A stretch of DNA of 64,000 nt from an uncultured Clostridia bacterium (GCA_944386475.1 CALXBH010000007.1:1-64000); one strand, 5' to 3'. Counted from the stretch's first letter, positions 50,246-59,678 are shown. Notes: generated by a model from the letters alone, not told the origin. Numbers and translations: made by a program.

Positions 50246-51094
50246 TCAGGTGTGGCTTTCATTGCACCGGGCTTTAAACTGCGCCGGAGTCATCCCGGTT
50301 TTTGCGATAAACACCCGGTAAAAATTGGAGTAGTCGGAAAACCCGCACTGGGCACAGGCGTCCGAGGCGGAGAATCCTTTGCGGATCAGCTGCCTAGCAT
50401 AGACAATCCGCTTGGCCAAAATATAGTCGTGGATGGTGGAACTGGTGTAGTTTTTAAACTGCCGGAGCAGATGGTATTTGCTGACAAAAAAGCGGGAGCA
50501 AAGATCGTCCAGCGTCAGCGGTTCCCGGAAGTGGGCGTTTAAATACCGGATGATGCCGGGGATCAGGTCGGTACGGGTCTCCGGCTCTTTTCCCGGGCTG
50601 GAAAGCTGGGGGGGAAGGCTTTGGATAAAAACATTTGCCAGGGATTTTTGAAATCCCCGATTGTCCGGCGAGGCAGCCATTCGCTTAAACAGTTCGGTGT
50701 AAAACACAAGATCTTTTCCCGCCAGGGTAATCCGGTAGCCGTTTTGGCGGTAAAAAGCGTGCAGGCAGGGGAGGATCTCGCCGGGAGTCTGCTCCACAGC
50801 GCGCAGGTAGTCGCTGTCCACCTCGAACACGATCCGCTCATAGACGCCGCCCTCCCGCACCGCCGGGCGGTGCATCCGTCCCGGAGGGATGATAAGCATA
50901 TCTCCCGGCATCAAATCATAAATCTGATCCTCCACATAATAGGTAACGCCGCCGTCCAAAAACAGGTAGAACTCATAAAAATCATGAGAGTGAAAATCCA
51001 TGGGAGAAAAATGGGTGTTCCGCTGATAGGAAATCTCAAATTCCCTGCGGAGGACGACCTGCTGCCGGCCGTTTTCAATGCTATTGCTGTCCAT
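50246..51094 (-). CDS. AraC-family regulator, probably of the hexuronate operon
   Basis: A 282-residue regulator. Residues ~10-95 form a cupin-like sugar-sensing domain (HSHDFYEFYLFLDGGVTYYVEDQ, PGDMLIIPPGRMHRP). The C-terminal ~100 residues hold the two helix-turn-helix motifs: LTLDDLCSRFFVSKYHLLRQFKNYTS and SASDACAQCGFSDYSNFYRVFIAKTGMTPAQFK. It is divergent from uxaC with 150 bp between them, so it very likely controls that operon. ATG 51094 follows GGGTGG. Confidence 0.92.
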   Translation of the reverse strand: MDSNSIENGRQQVVLRREFEISYQRNTHFSPMDFHSHDFYEFYLFLDGGVTYYVEDQIYDLMPGDMLIIPPGRMHRPAVREGGVYERIVFEVDSDYLRAVEQTPGEILPCLHAFYRQNGYRITLAGKDLVFYTELFKRMAASPDNRGFQKSLANVFIQSLPPQLSSPGKEPETRTDLIPGIIRYLNAHFREPLTLDDLCSRFFVSKYHLLRQFKNYTSSTIHDYILAKRIVYARQLIRKGFSASDACAQCGFSDYSNFYRVFIAKTGMTPAQFKARCNESHT

Positions 51095-51244
51095 GAAACC
51101 ACCCTTTTTATAAAAAATCAGCTTGTTTTTATTTTAAAGCAATTTTTACAAACTTTCAAGCAATCAAGACTATTTATTTTGCTGAAAATTATGATACTCT
51201 TAAACTGTATTTTGTCAATAAACTTTCCATAAGGAGTTTTTTGT

Positions 51245-52606
51245 ATGGATTCCCATCTGTTTTTGACTACTAAAGAGGCAGAGACCCTTTATCGCTATGC
51301 CAAGGATCTGCCGATTGTGGACTATCACTGTCATCTTTCTCCAAAAGAAATTTATGAGGACCGGCCTTTTGAGAATTTAGCGCAGCTCTGGCTGGGGCAC
51401 GACCACTATAAATGGCGGCTGATGCGCCAGTTCGGCATCCCGGAGGAAAAGGTCACCGGGGATGCGCCGGATTTTGAAAAATTCTGCGCCTACGGGGAGT
51501 GCATCGGCCTTGCAGCGGGCAACCCCCTTTACCACTGGACGATGATGGAACTCTCCGAGTATTTTGGCGTGGAAGAGCCTTTAAACCGCCACACCGCCCC
51601 GGAAATCTGGGAAAAGACCTGCCAGGTGATTAGAGAAAAGGCCCTTTCCCCCCGCAAGCTGATGACCGGCTCCCGGGTGGAGAAAATCGCCACCACCGAC
51701 GACCCGGCGGAGGAGCTTACCTATCACAAGCTGTTAAAGGAGGACGATTCCTTCCCGATAGAAGTTACGCCCACCTTCCGCACCGATAAGCTTGTGAACA
51801 TTAAAGCGGCGGATTATCCGGAATATCTCCACAAGCTCAGCCGGACAAGCGGCGTTGGGATCCGGGATTTTGACAGCTTTTTGCAGGCAATCCAAAAGCG
51901 GATGGATGATTTTGTGGCTATGGGATGCCGCTTTTCCGACGTGGGGATCGAGGATTTCCCCGGGCTTTCCGGCACAAGGGAGCAGGCTAAAAGGGCGTTT
52001 TTAGCGGCCAAAGAGGGAAAAGCTGTAGAAAAACAGGAATACGAGGCGTTTTTGTTTTACATATACCGCTTTTTGGCGGGGGAATACCGCAAACGGAACA
52101 TGACCATGCAGCTTCATCTGGCGGTGACCCGAAACGCCAACCGGCCGATGTTCACGGCTTTGGGGCCGGACTGCGGCGGCGACTGCGTGGGAGAGCCTAT
52201 TCCCGTTTCCCGGATGATCGCTTTGTTTAATGCTGTTTTGGAGGACGGCGGCCTGCCGGACACCATTTTATACACCTTAAACCCCGCCATGTATATGACC
52301 ATGGCCACCGCCGCAGGGAGCTTTCGGAACCTCCACCTGGGGGCGGCCTGGTGGTTTAACGATCACAAGGCGGGGATCGAGGAACAGCTTCGCCTTTGCG
52401 CCCAGTGCGGGCATTTAGCGGCGTTCCCCGGCATGCTCACCGACAGCAGGAGCTTTTTGTCCTATGCGCGGCACGACTATTTCCGGCGGATTTTCTGTAA
52501 CCTCCTGGGCGAGTGGGTGAACAAGGGCGAATACCCCGACATGGAAAGCGCCAAAGAGGTGGTGCGCCGGGTGTGCTACCAAAACAGCGCTGACCGGATG
52601 AAATAA
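51245..52606 (+). CDS. uxaC: Glucuronate/galacturonate isomerase
   Basis: First step of hexuronate breakdown: glucuronate to fructuronate and galacturonate to tagaturonate. The 453 residues contain the metal-site start LPIVDYHCHLSPKEI and LTDSRSFLSYARHDYFRRI near the end, with GNPLYHWTMMEL in between. Length is that of the family. First gene of an operon whose spacing suggests eight cotranscribed genes up to 59028. AAGGAG lies before the ATG. Confidence 0.97.
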   Translation: MDSHLFLTTKEAETLYRYAKDLPIVDYHCHLSPKEIYEDRPFENLAQLWLGHDHYKWRLMRQFGIPEEKVTGDAPDFEKFCAYGECIGLAAGNPLYHWTMMELSEYFGVEEPLNRHTAPEIWEKTCQVIREKALSPRKLMTGSRVEKIATTDDPAEELTYHKLLKEDDSFPIEVTPTFRTDKLVNIKAADYPEYLHKLSRTSGVGIRDFDSFLQAIQKRMDDFVAMGCRFSDVGIEDFPGLSGTREQAKRAFLAAKEGKAVEKQEYEAFLFYIYRFLAGEYRKRNMTMQLHLAVTRNANRPMFTALGPDCGGDCVGEPIPVSRMIALFNAVLEDGGLPDTILYTLNPAMYMTMATAAGSFRNLHLGAAWWFNDHKAGIEEQLRLCAQCGHLAAFPGMLTDSRSFLSYARHDYFRRIFCNLLGEWVNKGEYPDMESAKEVVRRVCYQNSADRMK

Positions 52607-52641
52607 TAAACGCCGTTAGGCGGTGAAAGGATTTAGGTATC

Positions 52642-53682
52642 ATGAAACTTACTTTTCGCTGGTATGGGGAAAATGATCCCGTTACCCTGTCGGATATCCG
52701 GCAGATCCCCGGGATGACCGGCGTTGTCTCGGCGGTGTACGACACCCCGCCGGGGGAGGTCTGGCCCCGGGAGAGCATCGCCCGCTTAAAACAACAGGCG
52801 GAGCAAAACGGCCTTGCCTTTGAGGTGGTGGAAAGCGTCCCGGTCCATGAGGAAATCAAGCTGGGCGGCTCGCAAACGGGGCAGCTTTTGGACAATTACT
52901 GCGAAAACCTTCTGCGTCTGGGAGAGGCGGGGGTGAAGGTCGTCTGCTATAACTTTATGCCGGTGTTCGACTGGCTTCGCAGCGACCTTTCCCACCAAAA
53001 TTCGGACGGATCTTTTTCCTTAGCTTATGAGGACAAAACGGTGCTCGCCATGAACCCGCTGGAGGGCGGCTTGTCCCTTCCCGGCTGGGACGAAAGCTAC
53101 CGGGGGGATGAGCTTAAAGAGCTGATGGCCCGGTGGCAGGACACTACCGAGCAGGATCTGTGGCGCAATTTTGAGCGCTTTTTGCAGGCGGTGATCCCGG
53201 CGGCGGAGCAGGCGGGCATCCGCATGGCCATCCATCCGGACGATCCGCCGTGGGGGATCTTTGGCCTTCCCCGGATCATCACCGGCGCCCAAAGCGTGCG
53301 GAAGATGCGTGAAATCATGCCAAGCCACGCCAACGGTTTGACCTTGTGTACCGGATCGTTAGGCGCCAGCGGGGAAAATGATGTTACCGCCATGGCGGAG
53401 GAGTTTTGCGACTATATCCCCTTTGTCCACCTGCGCAACGTGCGCCGGTCAGGGGAGAAGGATTTTACCGAAACGGCGCATTTAAGCGAATGCGGTTCTC
53501 TGGATATGTACGCCATCGTCAAGGCCCTTGTAAAAAACGGGTTTGACGGTTATGTGCGTCCCGACCACGGCCGGATGATCTGGGGCGAAAAAGGCCGTCC
53601 CGGTTACGGGCTGTTTGACCGGGCGCTGGGGGCCGCTTATGTAAACGGCTTGTTCGAGGCCGCGCAAAAGGAAACAAACTAG
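52642..53682 (+). CDS. uxuA: Mannonate dehydratase
   Basis: Dehydrates D-mannonate to 2-keto-3-deoxygluconate. The 346 residues carry the TIM-barrel family blocks FRWYGENDPVTLSDIRQIPG at the start, CYNFMPVFDWLRSDL near 102, MAIHPDDPPWGIFGLPRII near 195 and DHGRMIWGEKGRPGYGLFDR near 305. Sits 35 bp after uxaC. Confidence 0.97.
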   Translation: MKLTFRWYGENDPVTLSDIRQIPGMTGVVSAVYDTPPGEVWPRESIARLKQQAEQNGLAFEVVESVPVHEEIKLGGSQTGQLLDNYCENLLRLGEAGVKVVCYNFMPVFDWLRSDLSHQNSDGSFSLAYEDKTVLAMNPLEGGLSLPGWDESYRGDELKELMARWQDTTEQDLWRNFERFLQAVIPAAEQAGIRMAIHPDDPPWGIFGLPRIITGAQSVRKMREIMPSHANGLTLCTGSLGASGENDVTAMAEEFCDYIPFVHLRNVRRSGEKDFTETAHLSECGSLDMYAIVKALVKNGFDGYVRPDHGRMIWGEKGRPGYGLFDRALGAAYVNGLFEAAQKETN

Positions 53683-53706
53683 GAAAACAGAGAGGAAGAA
53701 AGTTTT

Positions 53707-54525
53707 ATGGAAAAAACAGTGGTGATTACCGGCGCGGCAGGCGTTCTTTGTTCGGCGTTTGCCAAGGCGATGGCTCAAGACGGGCACAAAGTAGCGCTTC
53801 TTGATAAAAACGGCGAAGCTGCGTCAAAGCTTGCGGAGGAGATCGCCGCCGAAGGGGGAAAAGCGCTGGCGGTAGAGACCGACGTGCTTGACAAACAAAG
53901 CCTTTTGGCGGCCCGGGAAAAGGTGGAGGAGGCCTTCGGCCCCTGCGAGATTTTAATTAACGGCGCAGGGGGAAACCATCCCCGGGGAACCACCGACGGG
54001 GAGCAATTTACCCCCGGCGATCTGGACGCGGGGACGAGAACCTTTTTTGACCTTGACAAAGAAGATCTCGCCTTTGTGTTTGACTTAAACTTTATCGGGA
54101 CGCTGCTGACCACCCAGGTGTTTGCACAGGGAATGACAAAAAGCGGCGGCTGCATCCTCAATATTTCCTCTATGAACGCCTTCCGGCCGCTGACCAAGAT
54201 CCCCGCCTACAGCGCGGCCAAGGCGGCGGTGTCAAACTTTACCCAATGGCTGGCGGTTCACTTCGCCCCCAGTGGCATCCGGGTCAATGCCATGGCTCCG
54301 GGATTTTTTGCCACCAACCAGAACAAATCCCTTTTGTTTGATGAAAACGGAGAGCTCACCCCCCGCAGCCAGAAAATCATCGCCCACACGCCTATGGGAC
54401 GGTTCGGTGTGCCGGAAGATTTGTTGGGTGCCCTGCGCTTTTTGACGGATGACAAAGCCTCGGGTTTTATCACCGGGGTCGTCCTTCCCGTTGACGGCGG
54501 ATTTTCCGCTTATTCGGGCGTATAA
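53707..54525 (+). CDS. SDR-family fructuronate reductase (UxuB type)
   Basis: A 272-residue short-chain dehydrogenase: TGAAGVLCSAFAKAM at the N-terminus (a TGxxxxxG-type NAD site with variation), NGAGG, catalytic Ser in NISSMNAF and YSAAK. With uxuA on one side and eda on the other, it most likely reduces D-fructuronate to D-mannonate, as in Bacillus-type uxuB. Symbol left blank because the name is shared with an unrelated enterobacterial enzyme. Confidence 0.88.
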   Translation: MEKTVVITGAAGVLCSAFAKAMAQDGHKVALLDKNGEAASKLAEEIAAEGGKALAVETDVLDKQSLLAAREKVEEAFGPCEILINGAGGNHPRGTTDGEQFTPGDLDAGTRTFFDLDKEDLAFVFDLNFIGTLLTTQVFAQGMTKSGGCILNISSMNAFRPLTKIPAYSAAKAAVSNFTQWLAVHFAPSGIRVNAMAPGFFATNQNKSLLFDENGELTPRSQKIIAHTPMGRFGVPEDLLGALRFLTDDKASGFITGVVLPVDGGFSAYSGV

Positions 54526-54556
54526 CGGACAGGGAAGAAAGGAGTGCTGTGCCTTG

Positions 54557-55204
54557 ATGAAAAAAGAAGGGGTATTAGCGGATATGAAATCTTTGGGGGC
54601 GGTGGCGGTCGTTCGCGCCCAAGATGAGGATGAGGCGCTGGAGCAGGTGTGGGGATGCGTAAAGGGCGGCCTAAACGCTATCGAGCTCACCTTTACCACC
54701 CCGTTTGCCCACCGGGTGCTGGAACGGCTGGCCCGGGAATTTGGCCCCCGTATTTTGCTGGGAGCGGGAACGGTGCTGGACAGTGAGATGGCCCGGGTGG
54801 CCATGCTCTCGGGAGCGGATTTTATCGTCTCCCCCCATTTTGATGAGGAGATTGTCAAAACCTGTAGACTTAGCCGCAAGGCGGTTATCTGCGGCGTGGT
54901 CACGCCCACCGAGGTTATGAGGGCGATGGAGGCCGGCTGCGACATTTTAAAGCTGTTCCCCGCGGGGCCGCTGGGGCCGGATTATTTAAAAGCGCTGCTG
55001 GGGCCGTTTCCCTACGCGCAGATCATGCCCACCGGCGGTATCAGCACGGAAAACGCCGGCGACTGGATCAAAGCGGGCGCAGTGGCCGTAGGTGCGGGCG
55101 GCAGTTTAATGAAAGGGGATATCACCCAAAACGCCCGGGAGCTTTTGGCGCGTATCCGTGCGGCAAGGGAGGAAAAGAAGTGTTTGTATCGTTCGGGGAA
55201 ATGA
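54557..55204 (+). CDS. eda: 2-keto-3-deoxy-6-phosphogluconate aldolase
   Basis: Splits KDPG into pyruvate and glyceraldehyde 3-phosphate. The 215 residues show the Schiff-base lysine in GCDILKLFPAGPLG (Lys132) and the Glu in NAIELTFTTPFA (Glu43), plus IMPTGGIST. ATG 54557 gives the usual start; a TTG one codon earlier is also possible. Its end overlaps the kinase gene by 25 bp. Confidence 0.95.
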   Translation: MKKEGVLADMKSLGAVAVVRAQDEDEALEQVWGCVKGGLNAIELTFTTPFAHRVLERLAREFGPRILLGAGTVLDSEMARVAMLSGADFIVSPHFDEEIVKTCRLSRKAVICGVVTPTEVMRAMEAGCDILKLFPAGPLGPDYLKALLGPFPYAQIMPTGGISTENAGDWIKAGAVAVGAGGSLMKGDITQNARELLARIRAAREEKKCLYRSGK

Positions 55205-56193
55205 TGATGCGCTTGTCGCCCCCCGGTGTGGAGCGGTTTGAACAGGCGGAGGGATTTGTCCGCTATTTCGGCGGGGCGGAGGCCAACACCGCCATCGCCC
55301 TCTCCCAGTGGGGGGAGGAGACCTCCTTTGTATCGGTATTACCGGATAATCCCTTGGGGCGCGCCTGCAAAAACGAGCTCCGGCGCTGGGGCGTCGGGGT
55401 GAAGGATGTACATATGGACGCTTCCAGCGGAGCAAGACTCGGCCTTTATTTTTGTGAAAACGGCGTTTCCAAGCGGCCGTCCCAGGTGGTGTACGACCGG
55501 GCGGGCTCCTCTTTTGCAGGCAGCAAAGCCATCTGCTTTGACTGGAACCGGATTTTGCAGGGAGCCGGATGGTTTCATTTTACCGGCATTACCCCCGCTT
55601 TGGGGAAGGAGCAGCAAACGGCTGTATTAAACGCCTGCCGCACGGCCAAGGGGATGGGAATTCCCGTTTCCTGCGATTTAAACTACCGCTCCGCCTTGTG
55701 GGGGACAAAGGAAGCATCCGAAGTGATGCAAAGCTATCTTCCGTATATCACCCTTTTGATCGCCAATGCGGGCAGCGCTAGGGACGTGCTGGGCATCGGC
55801 GGGGGCCTGGACGCAAAAGAGCCGCTTAAGGAAGCCGCTAAGGCCGCCCGGGAGATCGCTGAGCAATACTCCCTACCGGCGGTGGCCATGACGGCTCGCC
55901 GCTCCTATTCTGCCAGCCACAACGGCTGGCAGGGCCTTTTGCTGACCGAAGGAAAGGAGTATTATTCCAAAGCCTATGACATCGAGGTAGCGGAGCGCAT
56001 CGGCGGCGGCGACAGCTTTGCCGCCGGGCTGATTTACGGGCTCAAACAGCAAAAAGGGCCCCAGTACGCAGTGGATTTTGCCGCCGCCGCGTCCTGTTTA
56101 AAGCACACGGTGCCGGGGGATTATCTGGTGGCAAGTGTGCAGGAAGCGGAACAGCTGATGGCTTCGGACACCGTCATTATGCCAAAACGGTGA
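55180..56193 (+). CDS. kdgK: 2-keto-3-deoxygluconate kinase (PfkB family)
   Basis: Phosphorylates KDG to KDPG. The 337-residue ribokinase-fold protein has FGEMMMRLSPP at the start, FGGAEANTAIALSQWG near 30 and the ATP/catalytic segment ERIGGGDSFAAGLIYGL near 270 with its Asp. A GTG start at 55180 follows AAGGGAGG; it overlaps eda, so the two are coupled. Position supports the KDG assignment. Confidence 0.92.
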   Translation: MFVSFGEMMMRLSPPGVERFEQAEGFVRYFGGAEANTAIALSQWGEETSFVSVLPDNPLGRACKNELRRWGVGVKDVHMDASSGARLGLYFCENGVSKRPSQVVYDRAGSSFAGSKAICFDWNRILQGAGWFHFTGITPALGKEQQTAVLNACRTAKGMGIPVSCDLNYRSALWGTKEASEVMQSYLPYITLLIANAGSARDVLGIGGGLDAKEPLKEAAKAAREIAEQYSLPAVAMTARRSYSASHNGWQGLLLTEGKEYYSKAYDIEVAERIGGGDSFAAGLIYGLKQQKGPQYAVDFAAAASCLKHTVPGDYLVASVQEAEQLMASDTVIMPKR

Positions 56194-56215
56194 TGTAAAA
56201 GGGAGGGCGCAGAAC

Positions 56216-56995
56216 ATGAAAATCGGCGCGCAAGGATATACCATCCGGGAATACGCAAAAACCGAGGCGGATATCGCCAAATCCCTGAAAAAGATTTCCG
56301 ATATCGGGTACCGGTATTTGCAGGTGTCGGCCTTTGGACCTATTGACCCCCACCGGCTGCGGGAACTAGCGGATGAAAACAAACTGCAAATTGTGGTCAC
56401 CCACACGCCGCCTGACCGGATTTTACAGGAAACAAAACAGGTGATTTACGAGCACGATATCCTGGGCTGCCGCCATGTAGGGATCGGCTGTATGCCGGAA
56501 AAGTATACCGGTTCTTTGGAAGGCCTGCGGGCGTTTTTAAAGGATTTTTCTCCTGCGGCCAAAATGCTGCGGGAATACGGCATGAAGCTGCAATACCACA
56601 ACCATTATTGGGAGTATCTGCGGGCGGAAGGCAAAGCGCTTATCGACATCATGGCGGAGGAGACCGACCCGGAGGAATGGGGCTTTATCCTGGATGTCTA
56701 CTGGACCCAGTACAGCGGGCGCTGTCCGGCCAAGCAGATCTGGGATCTGGCCGGGCGGATCGATGTCTGCCACTTTAAGGATCTGGCGATGCACGGCAAG
56801 GAACAGCGCACCGCTCCGGTGATGGAGGGGAATCTCTCCTGGGAGGAGATCATCCCGGCCTGTCAGGAATCCGGCGTAGCCTACGCCATGGTGGAGCAGG
56901 ATGACACCTATGGAAAAGACCCCTTTGAGGAACTTGCCGTCAGCTACCGGAACCTGCAAAGCAAGATTTTATTACCATTTCCTGAGGAGGAATAA
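56216..56995 (+). CDS. Sugar phosphate isomerase/epimerase-like TIM-barrel protein 1
   Basis: A 259-residue protein of the AP-endonuclease-2-like TIM-barrel group. Metal-site residues are likely in LQYHNHYWEYL, GFILDVYWTQYSG, DVCHFKDLAMHGK and VEQDDTYG. Substrate not known. It starts 23 bp after kdgK and is followed within a few bases by a second member of the group. The pair with a Gfo/Idh/MocA oxidoreductase suggests oxidation and rearrangement of another sugar or sugar acid. Confidence 0.85.
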   Translation: MKIGAQGYTIREYAKTEADIAKSLKKISDIGYRYLQVSAFGPIDPHRLRELADENKLQIVVTHTPPDRILQETKQVIYEHDILGCRHVGIGCMPEKYTGSLEGLRAFLKDFSPAAKMLREYGMKLQYHNHYWEYLRAEGKALIDIMAEETDPEEWGFILDVYWTQYSGRCPAKQIWDLAGRIDVCHFKDLAMHGKEQRTAPVMEGNLSWEEIIPACQESGVAYAMVEQDDTYGKDPFEELAVSYRNLQSKILLPFPEEE

Positions 56996-56999
56996 GAAT

Positions 57000-57860
57000 A
57001 TGACTGATTTTGTTTTGTCCGCCTTTGCGGATGAAGCCAGCGAGTCTTTAGAAGGCCAGATCACCGCGTTAAAGCGAAACGGCATCTCCCATATGGAGAT
57101 CCGGGGCGTGGGAGGAAAACCGGTAATCGATTATTCGGAAGAGGAGATAAAGAAGATCGCCGGGGCACTTTCCAAAGAAGGAATCTCTGTTTCGGCGGTG
57201 GGATCTCCCATTGGCAAGGTGAATATTACCGATGATCTGGAAGCTCATTTTAAGCGCTTTTGCCACACGGTGGAAGCGGCCCGGATTTTAGGTGCGAACC
57301 GTATCAGGATGTTTAGCTTTTATCTGCCGGAGGGAGCTGATCCGGAGGATTATGCCGAAAAGGTTTATGGGGAAGTCAGCCGGATGTGCGATTATGCCGG
57401 GAAAAAAGGCGTTATCTGCTGCCACGAAAACGAAAAGGGGATTTTCGGCGATACAGCGCCGCGGGTAAAACAACTGTACGATCATTGCGCGGGCCTGCGG
57501 GGAGTATTCGACCCGGCGAACTTTGTCCAGTGCGGGGAAGTCCCGGGGACGTTTTATAAAACCCTGCTCCCTTACACCGAATATCTGCACATTAAAGACG
57601 CTTATCAAGCGGACGGCTGCGTGGTTCCCGCCGGAGAGGGCGACGGCAGCGTGCCGGAGGTTATCGAAGGGTTTTATAGTAAAAACAGCGGGCGCGTTTT
57701 GTCGGTAGAACCACACCTGACCCATTTTGTGGGACTGTCGTCCCTGCAAAAAGAGGAACTGAAAGGGCGGGAAGGCTACCAAAATGCAGATGAAGCCTTT
57801 GACGCGGCGGTAAACGCTTTAAAAACGATCTTGGACAAGAGAGGGTATTGCTATGAATAA
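57000..57860 (+). CDS. Sugar phosphate isomerase/epimerase-like TIM-barrel protein 2
   Basis: A 286-residue member of the same group, only distantly like the preceding one. Metal-site segments: GISHMEIRGVGG, VICCHENEKGIFG, GVFDPANFVQCG, YLHIKDAY and LSVEPHL. The ATG at 57000 sits 5 bases after the previous stop and follows GAGGAGG inside that gene's end. It overlaps the next gene by 8 bp. Substrate unknown. Confidence 0.85.
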   Translation: MTDFVLSAFADEASESLEGQITALKRNGISHMEIRGVGGKPVIDYSEEEIKKIAGALSKEGISVSAVGSPIGKVNITDDLEAHFKRFCHTVEAARILGANRIRMFSFYLPEGADPEDYAEKVYGEVSRMCDYAGKKGVICCHENEKGIFGDTAPRVKQLYDHCAGLRGVFDPANFVQCGEVPGTFYKTLLPYTEYLHIKDAYQADGCVVPAGEGDGSVPEVIEGFYSKNSGRVLSVEPHLTHFVGLSSLQKEELKGREGYQNADEAFDAAVNALKTILDKRGYCYE

Positions 57861-59028
57861 GGTGAGAATCGGTATTATCGGAATCGGCAACATGGGCAGC
57901 GCCCATTCCAAGAGTATTTTGGACGGGAATATCCCCCGCATGGAACTGGGAGCGGTGTGTGATATCGAGCCGTCCAAGCTTTCCTGGGCAAAGGAAAACC
58001 TGCCCGGTGTGCCGCAGTTTCAGCAGTATGAAGATTTGTTGGACAGCGGTCTTGTGGACGCGGTGTTAATTGCAACGCCTCACTATCTCCATCCGGTGAT
58101 CGCTGTGAAGGCGTTTCAAAAAGGCCTGCATGTGCTGACCGAAAAACCCGCCGGGGTGTATACCGCCCAGGTGGAGGAGATGAACGAGGCGGCGAAAGCT
58201 TCCGGCAAGGTGTTCGGCATCATGTATAATCAGCGCACGAACCCGCTGTTCCAGAAAATGCGCCAGATCATCAAGGAAGGAAAATTAGGGGAACTAAAAC
58301 GCTGTGTGTGGATCATCACCAATTGGTACCGCACCCAGACCTATTATGACTCCGGCACCTGGCGCGCCACCTGGGACGGAGAAGGCGGCGGCGTGCTGAT
58401 TAACCAGTGCCCCCACAATCTGGATTTGTGGCAGTGGATATTCGGAATGCCTAACCGGGTGCGGGGCTTTTGCCATTACGGAAAATGGCATGACATCGAG
58501 GTGGAGGATGATGTAACCGCTTATGCGGAATATCCCAACGGCGCTACAGCGGTGTTTATCACCACCACCGGCGAATATCCGGGCACCAACCGCTTGGAGA
58601 TTTCCGGCGACCGTGGCAAGCTTGTATGGGAACAGGGAAAGCTTACCTTCTGGGAGCTTGATGAGCCGGAGCGCAAGCTCTGCTTTGAAAGCAAGGAGGG
58701 CTTTGCCCATCCGGAGGTCAGTGTCCATGAAATCCAGCCGGAAGGGGAGGAGACTGCTCACAACGGCATCCTCAAAAACTTTACCGAGGCGATTTTGGAC
58801 GGCGCCGAGCTGCTGGCCCCTGGTTATGAGGGAATCAACGGCCTGACTATCTCCAACGCCATCCACCTGTCCGACTGGACCAACGACTGGGTGGAGCTTC
58901 CCATCGACAAGGAGCTTTACAAAAGGCTGCTGGATGAGCGCCGGGCTACCTCCCGCCATAAGGACCATGTGGTGTCCGAGATCTCCGACCTGCGGGGCAC
59001 CTACAACAGCCGGTGGGACGTGCGGTAA
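57853..59028 (+). CDS. Gfo/Idh/MocA-family oxidoreductase
   Basis: A 391-residue NAD(P)-dependent oxidoreductase. The Rossmann start is IGIIGIGNMGSAHSKSIL; the EKP motif is VLTEKPAGV near 97; the catalytic His region is GGGVLINQCPHNLDLWQWIFG near 180-198. Such enzymes oxidise or epimerise sugars. As the last gene of the hexuronate operon it may act on a related sugar or a glycoside (inference). Confidence 0.88.
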   Translation: MNKVRIGIIGIGNMGSAHSKSILDGNIPRMELGAVCDIEPSKLSWAKENLPGVPQFQQYEDLLDSGLVDAVLIATPHYLHPVIAVKAFQKGLHVLTEKPAGVYTAQVEEMNEAAKASGKVFGIMYNQRTNPLFQKMRQIIKEGKLGELKRCVWIITNWYRTQTYYDSGTWRATWDGEGGGVLINQCPHNLDLWQWIFGMPNRVRGFCHYGKWHDIEVEDDVTAYAEYPNGATAVFITTTGEYPGTNRLEISGDRGKLVWEQGKLTFWELDEPERKLCFESKEGFAHPEVSVHEIQPEGEETAHNGILKNFTEAILDGAELLAPGYEGINGLTISNAIHLSDWTNDWVELPIDKELYKRLLDERRATSRHKDHVVSEISDLRGTYNSRWDVR

Positions 59029-59056
59029 ATAGATTGTTTATTAGTTGACAGTAAAA

Positions 59057-59099
59057 AAGAGGGCCGGTGCAAAATTTCACATTTTGCACCGGCCCTCTT
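59057..59099. terminator. Bidirectional terminator between the uxa operon and the rubrerythrin array
   Basis: A 19-base perfect stem (AAGAGGGCC... with ...GGCCCTCTT) with a 5-base loop, 28 bp past the oxidoreductase stop. On the minus strand it also ends the last unit of the rubrerythrin-tail array. Confidence 0.9.
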
Positions 59100-59117
59100 G
59101 AACGTTTTCTGTAAAGC

Positions 59118-59141
59118 TTATTGTCTAAAATACCGTTTCGG
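59118..59141 (-). repeat. Rubrerythrin 3'-end remnant 4 (most degenerate)
   Basis: 24 bases that match the other remnants at about 19 positions and encode PKRYFRQ-stop on the minus strand, against LKRYFGK-stop in copies 1 and 2. It lies between a small membrane protein gene and a terminator. Confidence 0.5.
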
Positions 59142-59170
59142 TCACTATGCAGAAACCCGATTCTACAGTT

Positions 59171-59446
59171 TTATTGTTTCAGCGATTGGGTATGGAATTT
59201 TTGATATAGAAATGCAATGCCGGAAACGGCAAAGAGCAGAAAAGCCGCGATTCCAACAACAAAAAGGGGAGAATGAAATAAAACCGTACTCATTACATAG
59301 GCGGCGGTGGGAGAGTCTTTGCCGCCGATAATCGCAGCATTCGGCTGCTGCAAGGCTGACAGGATCATCACAACAGAAATTCCGGCAACAATTAGCAGCA
59401 CGGCAGCGGATACCATACAGATTATAAGTGGAATTTTTTTCTTCAA
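59171..59446 (-). CDS. Small two-helix membrane protein, unknown function
   Basis: A 91-residue protein with two hydrophobic helices (about 5-30 and 58-82) joined by a short loop; no family recognised. Start is TTG at 59446, with GGGAGG at 9 bp. It is the farthest of four unrelated genes downstream of rubrerythrin, and is followed by remnant 4 and a terminator. Confidence 0.6.
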   Translation of the reverse strand: MKKKIPLIICMVSAAVLLIVAGISVVMILSALQQPNAAIIGGKDSPTAAYVMSTVLFHSPLFVVGIAAFLLFAVSGIAFLYQKFHTQSLKQ

Positions 59447-59563
59447 AAGCAGATGCCTCCCTTTTTCGACCTATTTTTATCATTGTAACACAACGATTCA
59501 CACTAGTAAAGGAATTTATTATGCTATGATTAGAAGAGCCATAAAATAAGCCGGCGAACACAA

Positions 59564-59593
59564 AAAAGAGGACAGCGCACACTGTCCTCTTTT
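59564..59593 (-). terminator. Terminator after rubrerythrin remnant 3
   Basis: A 12-base perfect stem (AAAAGAGGACAG with CTGTCCTCTTTT); on the minus strand it runs into T6. Confidence 0.85.
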
Positions 59594-59618
59594 CAATATA
59601 ATTCACTGTGTGTAGGAA

Positions 59619-59666
59619 GTATTTGCCCAAATACCGTTTCAGCAGCCGGAAAACGCTTTGCCATGG
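59619..59666 (-). repeat. Rubrerythrin 3'-end remnant 3
   Basis: About 48 bases encoding HGKAFSG...LLKRYLGK on the minus strand, with a one-base deletion in the middle and the stop codon changed to TAC. Similar to copy 2 at about 43 of 49 positions. Lies directly after the SGNH hydrolase gene. Confidence 0.8.
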
Positions 59667-59678
59667 ATTTTAAGCGGT

